A stretch of DNA of 64,000 nucleotides from Vicugna pacos (GCF_048564905.1 NC_133020.1:16525501-16589500); one strand, 5' to 3'; positions 14,601-25,452 are shown, numbered from the stretch's first letter. Made by a program: numbers and translations. Notes: generated by a model not told the origin, from the sequence alone.

Positions 14601-17600
14601 TGATAATGAGGAAGAAAGATGTTACGGGGCAAGGAGCGTCAGGATAGATTTAAAGAAACCAAAGTATTTCCACAGGAACTCTCTAGTCAACATGTAGTTT
14701 CAGGTAATACACCAATGACTATAAGAAACAAATCCTAACATTCAGAATAAACTAAGCTAAGAGTGAGGGTATAGCTCAGTGCTAGAGTGTGTGTTTAGCA
14801 TGCCAGAGGTGCTGGGGTCAATCCCTGATACCTCTACTAAAAATAATAAGTAAATAAACAAATCTAATTTCCTTCCCCTCCAAAAAAGAAATAAAACAAA
14901 TTTGAAAAAATAAATAAAATAAACTGAGCTATGGGGGGGGGGGGAATGACAAAAAAAATCAATATTTGAACATATATAAAGATCTAATGATAAATTCAAA
15001 GAGCAAAAAGAACAGCAAAGGGCAGTTGCCATAGTATAAACAGAACACTGAGGAAAGAACAGAGCAATTCAATTTCAATTTTGTTTTTATTTCCTCAAAA
15101 ATAAAATAAGTCTTAAAGTCCAAGATAGAAAAAAGAGATAAGTGAGCATCTCACTATTTTAAAAAATATTTAAATCCCAAGGGCCATATAAAGAACACTG
15201 CAGATTTCAAATTCAAATAATTTTCTAAACATGTATAGAAAAGAAAAGGCACCAGAAGACAAATAATTGGAAAAATTATCTTATTTTTCAGCATGCATGA
15301 GATGGATTCTGGAAGCTGCCAAATACAGTATATCTATAAGTGACTTTAAAAAGGTGGGGTGATGTGGAGTGTAAAATCTGGCTCTGAAAAAATAAATAAA
15401 TACAAAGTCTGGCTGTGCTAGATTTGTAGCCTTGGACTTGTTCATTAACTCTTCTGAATTGTATTCACTCATCAATGAAATGGAGACGTTGAATTCCACT
15501 TTGTAGGCTGTGCTGTGAAGATTAAGGAGAACAGAATAGAGCACCCGTCACAAAGCAAGTGCTCAATACCTGGCAGTTTCCATTATTATTATCTATATTA
15601 TAAACTTGGTTATAACTGATCTAAGATAGAGCTAGACTATGTTTACGTATCTTACTGATAGATAACTATTTAACAGCGAAAGAGGGACACTTCTGACAGC
15701 CTCTGGCATGTAGCAACCTAATCCCGTAGCGGTGTTCTCCTCTAGCGGAATGCCAGTTCGGAAACTTCAGGTTTAACACACCCATATGCTCTTTTGGCAG
15801 CTGTTTAGACCTAAGTATGAAACTAGGAATAGCAGGCATATCTTAAAAGAGTATGTAAATCTTGCCATGAGAACAAAAGACAAACACTAGTACAAGGGAG
15901 TCAGCAGATCACACAGAAGTCAAATTGGTTCTACAGAATCTGACAAGAGCTGAGGGCAAGAAAAAGAATCAAGCCAGAGGACCAGGCAAAATTCCACAGG
16001 AGTGTCAGACGCAAGGCTTACCTGTGGCTGCTGTCCAGCCTCTCAGGGGTACTCCACCCTCTCCAGTGCTGACTGGAGCCAAGGGGCCGCAGAAGAAAAC
16101 AAACCAGTTTTGGAAATGCAGTCAGTGTAACTCTGTTCAGCTTACTCAACAGTAGAGGCAGGATTTAAAGGAAATAAAGAAGGAAAGGAAAGACAAAATC
16201 CTTTAATACTCTCCATTCCTCCAGGGGACTTCAGAGTAACAGAAATATCCCCAAGTCCCAGCTATCCTCTGCCTCATCTCCCGTCATCACACTGTGTAAT
16301 TTACAGTAGCTGCTACAGCATGACTCTCAGGGGCAGTGTCTTGCGTTATGACTCACTGTTCTGTGTGTCAGTATTTTCCCAACAATGTTTCAAGCTCTTG
16401 GCTCACTTCTGCTATTGATTTCAGTCAGCCCAAGAACTCAGATGCAGCTATACCAGAATGAGAGGAGAGCTGCTGCAAAAAGATCCAGAAAGCAAGGTTA
16501 TTATTACCAGATGCCATAAAACCAAGATTTCACATATCTAACAAAGAGATCCCAGTGCGTTCTGCCACCTAGTCTAGGGAGAGCATAAAGGAAAAGTAAA
16601 CCAGAGGTGAACTGACCCGAAGTTGGATTCTATGCAGAATTTCAAAGGAATGAATTTTCTTTTGACAAACCAGATCCTAGGTGCTTTCATCTTCTATTAA
16701 AATAGGAAGTTATATAACTTACAAACTGTATGTTCTCCCCACCTGCTTTAGAGTAATTAATTACCTCTCAGAATTTCCCCAAGGGATGTTTAATAAAGTT
16801 GAATTCTTAATAAACTCTTCTGTGATTCTACCCCAAAAAGAAGACATAAAGTAATTTCAAAGCATAAAAATCAGCATGAAACCAGCACTAAAAGTTTAAC
16901 TAGGAGTTCTTGTTTTCTTTGTAAATGTTATTTAAGTTGACAAGTTAGAATCTGATTGATTTTTGTTACCTCTGGATATTAACTCCTTATGTTACCTTGA
17001 GATGTTCTAGGGTTAGTAACAACCTGTCCCCCAGGAGACGGTGGGGAGGACAGGAAGGATCTGACAGGCCTGGAGGAAGTGGAGCCCACCAGCTCAGCAA
17101 TGCAGGGAATTTAAAATCACACACATACAGATTCCGCCCTTCTTTCTCAGCTTTCTAGAACTGCTTCTTCCTCGTGCCCTCCCCACCACCCCAATTGTCT
17201 CCTAGCCTGGAACTTACTGGATTCCAGTGAATGAAGGGAAATGATTGTAAAGAAGGCATTTGCCAGGCCCCATGCCCCACAACCCACTTCCTCTCCCTCT
17301 TGAGTTCCACCAGCTCTCGTGTAGGAATCTGCTGCCTCTTTATGACCCATATGTTTCTGGATCTAATGCTCTCTTTTAATTAGACCTGTATTTCTGATCA
17401 AATTCCTCTCCGTAATACTCGCCATCCTTCTGCCTCCAACACACACATACACACACACACGTGCCAAGGGAAGCATCTAGGTTTCTACACTGGAGGGTCT
17501 CTGGGTGAGGCAGGGAAAGGGGAAGGAGAGGGGAGAAGGCTGGGGTAGAGGAGCAGAAAAGAAGGAAAAGACAGAGAAAAGGAGAGAAAAAGGAAAGAAT

Positions 17601-20600
17601 ATTCCTTCGATCCCTCAAAAGAGGATATGTGATACATGTGAAGAGCATTCACCAACAAAATAGCCTACATTTGCCAAATGCTGCGTTTACCATTTGCTGC
17701 TGGTTGTCTGTGAGCATAAGGAGATGTGCATCTTTGGCTAAGCAGAATTCCAGACTAGAATTCCAGTCCTTCTTCTCCACGGAGAAGTAGTAACAGTGGT
17801 CACCATACCTCACCCAGAGATCTGGGCAGCTAGGGCAGCTGGCACAAGTGGAGAATTTGAAACCTAGAAAAGGAAGAGGACCTGGTTCACATCTTTATGG
17901 ACCACTCAGTCTTGGAAGTGAAATGGGAGGTAAGATGTCTCCCCTGCCCCACCATCTTTCAGATTAAGGTTTAGAGAAATGTACAACAATGCATGGCCTC
18001 AAAATAAATGCCTCACAGTGTGCAACTCTGTCACTACTGCTGTACACTCCTCTGAGCAAGGGTGTGAAGGAGCAGGGAAGGAAATGGGTACCATCCGGCC
18101 GAGGGCCGTGAGGAGAGTCTTTCTTGTGCTAGAGATGTTTCTGCACATGTGATATATACACAGCAGATAAAATAAATATACAAAGATATGTATAAAAATA
18201 AAGATAAAATGAATGTATCAGTGTACCATTTATATGGCTCAGCGCATACACTGTGTAACTGTATAATGCACACTGCTTAAATCAGGTGGACATTTTTAGA
18301 ATGTCCAACCTCAATCTGACACCCCATGATAGTGTAAAACAAAAGGACAGAAACTAGAAAGAGCAAATTTAACTAGAATAAAAGGTTGTTTGGTTTTTTT
18401 TTAATCACAAATGTGAAAAAAATTCACTGGAAATTGGATAAAAGACTTACACTTCAACAAAAAGAATTTATTTTAGATATTAAAAAATAAGGTTTTCTGA
18501 CAGAGAAAGGTGTCAGACACTAATGTGAAACGTGGTACAGGTTTCCTAACTGAGCTCTGTTAAATACAAAACATTCTCATTCCTTTAAAATGGTTGGATC
18601 ATAGTTCTGTGAAAATGAAAGGGAACGTCATTTCAAGGTAATTTCAACCAAGATTCCATAATGCTGGTGATTTTCTACTTCCATGAAACACATTTGTACA
18701 AATTAACCATAAGCCCAATTCCACAATAGACAAGCATGAGCTATTACATCCAGTGAGCACGTGTGTAGATTTGTAATTGCAGAGTAGATTGTGCATCTAT
18801 TCCAGATTAGGGAGTTTAAAAGTGGGAAAAGCAGTCCTTAATGTTAAAGACTAGACAACTTTTCTGAATAGGCCTGGCATGAGACCAATATAGGGTTCTG
18901 GAGATCGAGCTACAACATTAGTACCTTATAGAGCTGTGGCTTTTCCATACAGCTGTGATGTCACCCAGGCTGAATCAGAAAGTCCCAGCTTCCCTGGGAG
19001 TGTCCTTCTGTCAAAGGCAGGACCTGGGTCTGAGGTAGAGGTTCCAGGGCTGAACCCTTAGAATCTGAATGAACAAAGTCTGTCTACCGTGTTACTAACA
19101 ATCATCCCCAGACAACAAAACCTAAGTTACGACTCTAGACTGTGAAACAATAACTGATGGCCCTCTGGATCATCCTATTTAAGGACCCAGAAGAACTGCA
19201 TCTAGAAAAGTTCATTTCAGAAAATGGGAAAGCTCTCTAAATGGAAAAAAATTAGAATATGTCTAATTAAATTATGATATATGTATTATGTGAAAAGTCA
19301 AACACACTATTATAGTAATAATTTGATTTTCATGACAAATATTATAGTAGGCAGGGAAATGTTTATGACATAATCTCAAATTAAAAACCAATATGCAACA
19401 TTATTAGCATACTATGATTAAAACTATACCCAGCCATACTGAAAAAAAAGAGGGGGAAGTGAGGGAGATTTTACAGGACTTGACTGAAATTCTATTAAAA
19501 GAATAAATGGTTACACAAATGCATGCTCTCAAAGACTAGGAGACTATACTCAGGAAATGTTGTTGTGTACTAGTGAAGATTTATCTTTTTGGAGATATTC
19601 TTCATTTTCCTAATTTTCTGTCAAGCTATATCGCTTTTATAACACAAATTTTGGTTGAAGTTACCACTTACCCTGGCACATAATCCCCTGGAAGAGCAGC
19701 AGACTCACTAGAATGACACTCAGAAGCCCCAGAGCTACCGCCACATAGCGAGAGAGAGGGGATCTGGAAGAAGCTGCAAGAACAGAATCCAAAGCAAAAT
19801 CTCAAGTCAGAATAAAAATTGCAGAAAAGAAGGTCAGGGAAGGATATCTGGGATCTTGAAGCAATGTGGCCTGATGGCAACTGAGATCCAGGCCCTCAAG
19901 TTTCCTTTCCTGGGTCTGTCAGGGACGTTCTCTGAAGTCTAGGGTAGCCACCGTTATCTTCAACAAGGAACATACTTTATTTAACAAATTAAAGATACTT
20001 TTTCCTTGGTAATTGCAGCTTGCATAGTCTCATGCTCTAGTGCTGAGAATATAAATTGGAACAACTTCTTTGGAGAGCAGTTCGGCAGTGCCACCAATAC
20101 TGCAAAGGTAATTTACCCTTTGACCCAGAAATTTCTCTTTGAGAAATTTTTCCTACAGACATTCACACATATGCAGCTTTTACAAAAGAATAAAGACAGG
20201 CTTTTTTTTTTCACAGATATGGGGTGATGTGCAAGGTACAGAGTTAAGGGAAATAGTTAAGAAAACAGTTTTCTGTGAAACAGTGTATGCTAATACGCAT
20301 CTCTGGAAATAGACACACGCATCCGATAACACTGTTTTGCCTCAGGGGAGGGGAAATAGGTCACTGGGGACAGACGTAGGGGAAGACTTTTTACTTTATT
20401 TTCTTCTGTACCTTTTGAATTTTGAACCATAAGATGCATTGCTTTGGAAACTCATTACTGGAAGAGTAATGAGTTTGGGTTGAAAACGTGTTTAAGGATG
20501 AGATGCTCCTTTATACTAACTATGCTGCATATAGCCTGTATCTAAGAATGCTATTTTTTTAATCTGGAAAATAGAAGTGTTTCTTACCTAAATTTTTATT

Positions 20601-22494
20601 TTAAAATTAGAGCAGTCTCATAGTCTGATAGTATAGAACTCAGGTGAGAAGACTAAACATCTATAAAGTAAGATATTTAACTTCTAGTTTTGATTTCTTT
20701 ATTTGGTAACCTTTAATTTGGATATTGGGAAAATAAGTCTACCTATTCAGGACTCACTTCCATACTTAAATTTTAGGTAAATTATTCTGTAGATGTGTGT
20801 GTAACTGTGAAGCTTTTTTAACTTATTGAAAGAAAGAAATTCATTGTAGAAATATCTTAAAATGAGAGTTCTGCATGAGGAACATTTGGACTGCCAAATC
20901 CAATAACACTAGATTTCTAGTGACATAAAAAAATACATTTACACTATAGAAGAATATTGAATGAAATAAATGTTGATTTTAGATGTTACACTAAATGCAA
21001 AAAAGGTATCAACACATAACTGTATTTGTGTAACCACAATTCAAAAAATTAAATGAAATTTAATCTTTTGCAATGTATTTTTAAAACATGCATATTAAAA
21101 GCTTCTTAATGGAGTACATATAGTAGAGTCAGCATAGAAAAGCAAAAATACATCAAAATACTAACAGTGATAATCACCTTGTACAATTATTAGTGATTTT
21201 TACTTTTTATGTCTGTCCTCATAGTTTCTCTAATTCCTATGATGGGCATGTAATACTTTTGTAAAGAGACTTTTAATAGCATTTTAATGTTCCTAAACTA
21301 TTTTCCCCTCTCAAACAGAGCACCCTAGAAAGATGACCTAGAAATGAACATACCAGCGATAAATAAGAACATGCAATGTGCACTGTATATAAATAAAAAC
21401 CACTGTCTGGAAATCAAAATAATTATACTCAAGTTCCAACTCATCACCAGTTGTGTGATCTCACACTTATACTTTAAAATGTACATTATTTTTGAGTTAA
21501 CAGTTCTGTTCCTTACAAATTAGCACTGATATAATCCAAAAAAAGGATATATACAAACAAAAATGTCAAATTCTGCATAATTTATAGTAATAGAAATAAA
21601 TCAAAATTTCTAAGTATAATGGAATGATTTAGCAAATTGTAGCAATGCTTTCAAAGGATAATACTAAAAACTGTAACAATAAGACTACGGAGCAAAAAGA
21701 AAGCTTATGGAGTTACGCTAAAGAAGATACTTCATGGGAGTTTACTGGCTAAGATATAAAATCAAATACCAATTTTGGCACTTACACTGTTATCTGCCTA
21801 TCTCAGAAAGTGTTTTTCAGGGCACAGTGTAAAAGTGATTTGTTTCATCTTCAAATTCCCATAGTCACAGGGTCTACTTAAGTGTTCGTAATACCTTCTT
21901 CCTACCATTCTAGTGCGAACTGTAGGGGAGGAGAAAAAACCCAGATACATAGATCAGTTTCTTTTCTGACAACATCTTATTGTCACCCATTTGCAAAATT
22001 ATTGGTGTCCTCCTTATTTTCACAGGCAGAAAAAGAGAAATACTTAGAATGGAAACAGCTGGTCCAAGGTTGCTCCAAACATCACTAAAGAGATAAAGCT
22101 CTCCCAATAAAAGTCTTGCTGCAGTTCAGAAGCAATAAAGAGCAACAGAACTGCCCCAGCTTGCGTTTCATAGTTGAGATCATAAAAGCGAATGGTTAGA
22201 AAAGAATTTACCTGAAACCTAAGATCAGATTGCCAACCATACAACCAATTTTCATATGCCAACTCTAGACTTCAAACTGAACCAAAAGCATTTCCTCAAA
22301 TTATCCTCTGCATGTTTGCATCCTCTACTCTAAACAAATTTTCCAATCCATTCATCCCTTAGCCTATGGTCAGTCACTATGGACAGTTCTCATACTAACT
22401 TGGCTAACTCACCTGTTTGCTGTGGTCTGCAGTCATTCTGGGCTTGGGGTGCAGTAGAAAGTGCCAATATGGAATAAGTAACACTGTCAGTCAT
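5871..22494 (-). CDS. KLRG1: KLRG1, killer cell lectin-like receptor G1 (five coding exons)
   Basis: Type II membrane inhibitory receptor of NK and effector T cells; the family binds classical cadherins and signals through an ITIM. Coding exons, 5' to 3': 22413-22494, 19672-19773, 17691-17863, 6335-6429 and 5871-5982. All junctions are GT-AG, phases close, and 564 nt give 187 aa plus TGA. Seen in the product: cytoplasmic tail with ITIM VTYSIL (residues 5-10), transmembrane helix about 38-59, a Cys-rich stalk (C68, C71, C74), then a C-type lectin-like domain from about C74 to C182 with WIGLR at 130-134 and sequons at N96, N135 and N148. Calcium-site motifs are absent, as in the family. The DFYWIGLR stretch and short C-terminus resemble the mouse form (from memory) more than the human one. 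It looks intact. Intron 3 is 11.3 kb and repeat-filled. Confidence 0.95.
6335..6429 (-). CDS. KLRG1: KLRG1 coding exon 4: lectin core
   Basis: Encodes residues 120-150 plus two bases and contains [18 protein letters not shown], the diagnostic core of the lectin fold. The acceptor is TTCCAG before 6429 and the donor GTGAG after 6335. It lies 11.3 kb from exon 3 and only 352 bp from exon 5. An MLT1-type LTR begins about 120 bp upstream in the intron. Confidence 0.93.
6547..6919 (+). mobile_element. MLT1-type LTR (ERVL-MaLR), solo, fossil
   Basis: It begins with the characteristic tatggactgaatgtttgtg block and runs through the MLT1-like catgagggtggggccctcatg section to a terminal cagccgaagctgagtaa block. 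It has full LTR length with no internal region. It is an old, diverged copy, roughly of placental-radiation age by family. It lies just upstream of KLRG1 exon 4, antisense to the gene. Confidence 0.72.
9189..9546 (-). mobile_element. MLT1-type LTR (ERVL-MaLR), solo, fossil
   Basis: Read on the plus strand it starts tgtcttcgtccgttcagact and passes through atttatttctcaaagttctg and a cctcatctccaaata block, the reverse complement of the MLT1 pattern. Near-identical pentamers (gagac, gagat) flank it, as expected for this class. Old and diverged. Confidence 0.72.
10220..10700 (+). repeat. L2 LINE 3' end fragment
   Basis: Shows the usual L2 order: a caaggtcttacatgacctagccc block, then tctaggtctcagctcaaacg, then ctacctcctt...agagaccttgc, and a tail with ataaaggcaagaacaca. 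An ancient mammal-wide repeat, diverged. Confidence 0.75.
12420..13735 (+). repeat. L1M 3' UTR split by an inserted LTR
   Basis: The left part (about 12420-12840) holds two L1 tail-like blocks, the second with gatgaatggataaacaaaat and atattattcagccataaaaa. The right part (about 13622-13735) resumes with gtgatgtgaatgtacttaatg and the terminal ggttattcatgttttaccac block. The intervening 0.78 kb is foreign and is described separately. Confidence 0.65.
12841..13620 (-). mobile_element. Probable solo retroviral LTR (class uncertain), fossil
   Basis: About 780 bp of unique-looking sequence interrupts an L1 3' UTR cleanly. Flanks resemble a short duplicated target (gattgt, ggttgc). It includes a ctttgccaggcaaagg block that I associate with artiodactyl ERV LTRs in antisense. 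No internal gene region is present. Younger than the host L1. Exact family and boundaries are uncertain. Confidence 0.45.
14549..14626. repeat. 39-bp tandem duplication (two copies)
   Basis: Two adjacent 39-bp units start taatctcaaattatgataat at 14549 and 14588. The first 33 bases are identical, so the event is probably recent. It lies in KLRG1 intron 3 with no coding meaning. Confidence 0.9.
14761..14917 (+). repeat. Camelid Vic-1 type tRNA-derived SINE
   Basis: The tRNA-like head (gggtatagctcagtgctaga, box B gggtcaatccc) is followed by a long A-rich tail. A near-perfect 14-bp target site duplication flanks it (aataaactaagcta at 14747, aataaactgagcta at 14919). The head is more diverged than the copy at 3157. 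Confidence 0.85.
15412..15600 (+). repeat. MIR SINE
   Basis: A diverged match to the MIR core and tail order: attaactcttctgaattg, a tcaatgaaatggagac block, a gtgaagattaagga block and a final aagtgctcaataCctgg-like end. Confidence 0.6.
17691..17863 (-). CDS. KLRG1: KLRG1 coding exon 3: stalk and first half of lectin domain
   Basis: Encodes residues 62-119. The stalk reads [11 protein letters not shown], and the domain start has the CYYFS...DWNSSLEFC pattern typical of KLRG1. The donor is GTAAAC after ATG at 17691. The exon end reads DNQQQM where I recall DNQEM in human, so the boundary carries one extra residue. Confidence 0.93.
17864..19671 (-). other. KLRG1: KLRG1 intron 2 (1.8 kb)
   Basis: AT-rich with no recognisable exon. 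An L1-like 3' tail may occupy about 19220-19600 (low confidence). The remainder shows nothing I can name. Confidence 0.6.
19672..19773 (-). CDS. KLRG1: KLRG1 coding exon 2: transmembrane segment
   Basis: The acceptor AG is at 19775-19774 and the donor GTAAG follows 19672. It encodes residues 28-61, including a hydrophobic helix ([18 protein letters not shown]) preceded by arginines at 31 and 36, as expected for a type II membrane protein. Phase 1 in and phase 1 out. Confidence 0.92.
19774..22412 (-). other. KLRG1: KLRG1 intron 1 (2.6 kb)
   Basis: Contains an L1M 3' UTR (about 20010-20440, plus strand; ends with the accttttgaattttgaaccat block). The remainder is AT-rich with no further exon recognised. 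Confidence 0.6.
22413..22494 (-). CDS. KLRG1: KLRG1 coding exon 1: start codon and ITIM
   Basis: ATG at 22494 opens [10 protein letters not shown], which matches the KLRG1 N-terminus. It encodes residues 1-27 plus one base, with donor GTGAG at 22412. V5, Y7 and L10 fit the ITIM consensus, so SHP-1, SHP-2 or SHIP recruitment is expected from family knowledge. Confidence 0.93.
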
Positions 22495-23469
22495 TTTTAC
22501 CTAGTATCTTTCACATTCAGTTGAGAGGGTAAAATTACAGATGTGAGAAGAGACAGACGTCAGTGAGGAAACAGCCCAATCTCTAAACTGCTAGCAGGAA
22601 ACTTGAAGGTTTGTTTTTAAAAAAAAAAAAAAAAAAAAAGGTCCAGCATGACAAAAACAGAAGTAATTTTTCAGGAAATCATTCAAATTCTAGAGATGCC
22701 TGTAGAAATTAATGTTCTAAACTTTGACTTTTTCATGTTTTGTTTATTTTATTTACTTATTTACTTGGCATCACCATACTCTCTAGATGCTTGTTAAGTA
22801 CACTTTAAGCTGGTTCCCCATCGTTGCACTTAAATTTAGCAATTTCAATTATGGAAACTGAAATAAAAATAAGAATGAGTTCCTAGCTGTGAATTTATCT
22901 CAAGATCTTGTATTTGCTTCGTTTCCTTTCAAGAAAACAGGTGCATTGCCAAGTGAGGCTGATTTCCTTGTTTCTTGGAGCTTTGGGGTAGTGACATGTG
23001 ATAGAGAAATGGATGTGGGTTGCAAGTGCCCGGAATCAGGGGAGACGTGGACTACTGCCCAGATACATGTTTTGTGAATACTCTGCACTCCTAGGTTTCC
23101 AAAACATTCTCCCAATTGTGCTCTAATCCTTACCCTCCACAGAGTAAGAAATTCCATTAAAATTTCTCTCCTTGTTCTCTTATTTTTATATGCAAAGACA
23201 ACTAGAAAGAGGAACAAATTAAATAAATACATACTAAGGTGTTAGAAATTTACTTCTAATAGGTGAAGTGTTAATAAAAAGTTAAAGGAAGGAGACTAGA
23301 AAGGGAATTGAAATTCCAAGAATAGGTAAGGTCACCAAGATAAAATGTACAAAGACAGAAGAGGAGAAAGAGAAGAGAAACAGGGAGAGCATATTAATGA
23401 AAAACTAAGAATAGCTCTATTTCCAGCCATGACAGAGTGATACTGGACTTGACCTGCAGCCAAAACACG

Positions 23470-23488
23470 ATGTGTATATATATATACA

Positions 23489-23541
<53 letters not shown>
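23470..23541. repeat. (TA)n(CA)n compound microsatellite
   Basis: A run of TA units interrupted by one cag passes directly into about ten CA units. It reads through several frames, which explains the long low-complexity open frame crossing it. Confidence 0.95.
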
Positions 23542-23543
<2 letters not shown>

Positions 23544-24019
23544 TACATGAGGCAACTGTTTTCAGGCCTGGAACAGGCAGCACCGTGATGCTGGAGAGAA
23601 CATAAGACACAAAGGTAAGCACTGTGACCACCCCGGACCACTTTCTGGCCCAAAGCAGGAAAGTGAATCCTAAACAGAGCAGGAGTCTCATGAAGCTGAG
23701 GAGGCACAGATCCAAACTCTGAGCTGCTGACATGCCTGGAATGTGCAGATCAGGGTGACTGACCCGAGAGAGCTGCACAGAGAGAGGTGTCTGGAAGATG
23801 CCGTGGGAGCGCGGCCTGGGGCCCTGGCTAAGAGCTGGGTCCACGGACAGGCCTGCGGTCCCTGCTGAGGGGGCCTGCCGCGCCGCCAACAGCTGGAAAG
23901 CGAGACCAGCAGTGGTTCAGTGCTGGCCGCTGCAAACAAAGAGCCAAAACCCAGACTGACAGAACCAAAAAAGATCCTTATGAGAACACACACTGATGCC
24001 CTTAAAAGGAAGACAACAC

Positions 24020-24570
24020 AAACGACGTGTGGTCTATACGCGCGTCGGGGTGGGGGAAATTTCCCCCCATGCCCCTCTAAAGTTCTTGTGGCTGGACTAA
24101 TAATAAAATCGACACAAGACAGATTAACAGAAGAAAAAGAAACAAATGTTAATTCATGCACATGGAGGCCTCATAGAAATGGGACCTAAGAAGCGGCCAG
24201 AGCAGGCAGCTTTTATACTTTCCAAAGAAACAATAACTTTGTGAGGAACTAACGGGACAAAGAAACTCGGGTTTTCGCTGTCCCATCAGTGAAGAATCTA
24301 AACAGAGTTTGGGGCTAGGGTAGTAAATTAAAGACATAACAAGTTTGTTTATACGAGCTTCTGGGCCCCAAATTCCCTGTCTTTGGCGGTAAGGGCAGAC
24401 TTCTACCTCCAGACGCGGGGAGTGCACCTTTCACGTGAGACTCGTTTCCTGCTTCAGGGAGACAGAAAGGAAGATCACATTGCGTTGGCCATTTCTTAAG
24501 TAACTTTCAATTAAAATAATCTCTATGCCATTGAGGCATATTTGGGGACAGCCTCCCCTGGGCCCCAACA
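24020..24570 (-). mobile_element. Probable ERV1-class solo LTR, fossil
   Basis: On the minus strand it opens with tgttggggcccagg at 24570 and, toward the other end, carries cttctgttaatctgtcttgtg, a block I associate with class I ERV LTRs. No internal region was recognised. The right edge is clear where L1 sequence resumes; the left edge near 24020 is a guess. Confidence 0.5.
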
Positions 24571-24574
24571 CATA

Positions 24575-25320
24575 CAATGAAATATTATTCAGCTTTGAAA
24601 AGGAAGGAGATCCTCTCATGTCCTACAACACAGATAAACCTGGAAGACATTATGCTAAATGAAATAAACCAATCACAAAAAGACAAATACTCCAATGATT
24701 CCACTTACATGACACACCTAAAGTGGTCAAACGCATAGAAACAGAAAGTAGACTGCTGGCTGCCAGGAGCTGGAGAGAGGGAGAAATGGGGAGTTGTCTG
24801 ATGATTAAAGAGTTTCAGTTTTGTAAGATGAAAAACTCGTGGAGCTCTGCTGTACAGCAATGTGAATATGCTTGTATTAGTCTGCTCAAGTTGCCATGGC
24901 AAAATGCCACGGCCCGGGTGGCTTAAACAAGAGAAATTTATTTTCTCAGTTCTGGACACTGGAACTCCAAGATTAACGTGCCTGCATAGTTGGTGTCTGG
25001 TGGGAACCCCACCTCGGGTTGTAGCAGCCACCTTCTCACTACGGTCCCACGCGGCCTTTCTTCAGTGCATGCCTGCCAAAGAGAGCCAGCCAGCTCCCTG
25101 GGGCCTCTTCTGAGAAGGACGCTAATCTGATCAGATCAGGACCCCACCAGTATGACCTCATTTAACCCTAATTACTTCCTTAGAGGCCCTTCTCAAAATA
25201 CAGCCACACTGGAGATTAGGCCTTCAATACATGAATTTGGGGGTGGAAGGAACACAAAAATCCAGTCCATAACGATACTTAACACTACTGCACTACACTC
25301 GAAAATGGTTAAGATGGTAA
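24575..25320 (+). repeat. L1 3' UTR with nested MLT1-type LTR
   Basis: The L1 tail reads aaatattattcagctttgaa at the start and gtgaatatgct up to 24872. It resumes at 25275 with a cactcgaaaatggttaagatgg block and then the A-rich tail. The insert is listed separately. Confidence 0.7.
24873..25274 (-). mobile_element. MLT1-type LTR (ERVL-MaLR), solo, fossil
   Basis: The plus strand starts tgtattagtctgctcaagtt and includes ggtggcttaaacaagagaaa and a terminal aatccagtccataacg, the reverse of the MLT1 pattern. Near-identical pentamers (atgct, atact) flank it. It is inserted into an older L1 tail. Old, no internal region. Confidence 0.72.
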
Positions 25321-25452
25321 AAAGAAAAAAGAAAGGAAGGAAAGAGAAAGAAAGAGAGAACGAGAAAGAGAGAAAAAGAAAAAGAAAGAAAGGAAGGAAG
25401 GAAGAGAGAAAGGAGGAAAGAGAGAAAGAGAGAGAAAGCAAGCAAGCAAAGC
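25318..25452 (+). repeat. GA-rich (GAAA/GGAA)n simple repeat
   Basis: Purine-only run of mixed gaaa, ggaa and gaga units, probably grown from the poly(A) tail of the preceding L1. It gives lysine/glutamate-rich open frames that are not genes. Confidence 0.92.

Larger units (their letters stand above)
6430..17690 (-). other. KLRG1: KLRG1 intron 3 (11.3 kb), repeat-rich
   Basis: No additional exon was recognised. Contents: MLT1-type LTRs (about 6547-6919 and 9189-9546), a MIR-like piece (10050-10150), an L2 3' end (10220-10700), TG and CA runs (11287-11311, 11572-11599), a short antisense L1 tail (about 11767-11812), L1 3' UTR split by an LTR (12420-13735), a MIR-like piece (14130-14270), a 39-bp tandem duplication (14549-14626), a Vic-1 SINE (14761-14917) and MIR (15412-15600). 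Stretches 6930-9180, 9550-9780 and 15610-17690 show nothing else I can name. Confidence 0.75.

Noticed and set aside
23332-23889. 185-codon minus-strand open frame
   Set aside because: It crosses a TA/CA microsatellite and has no match as a whole; only its first part is kept as a low-interest finding.
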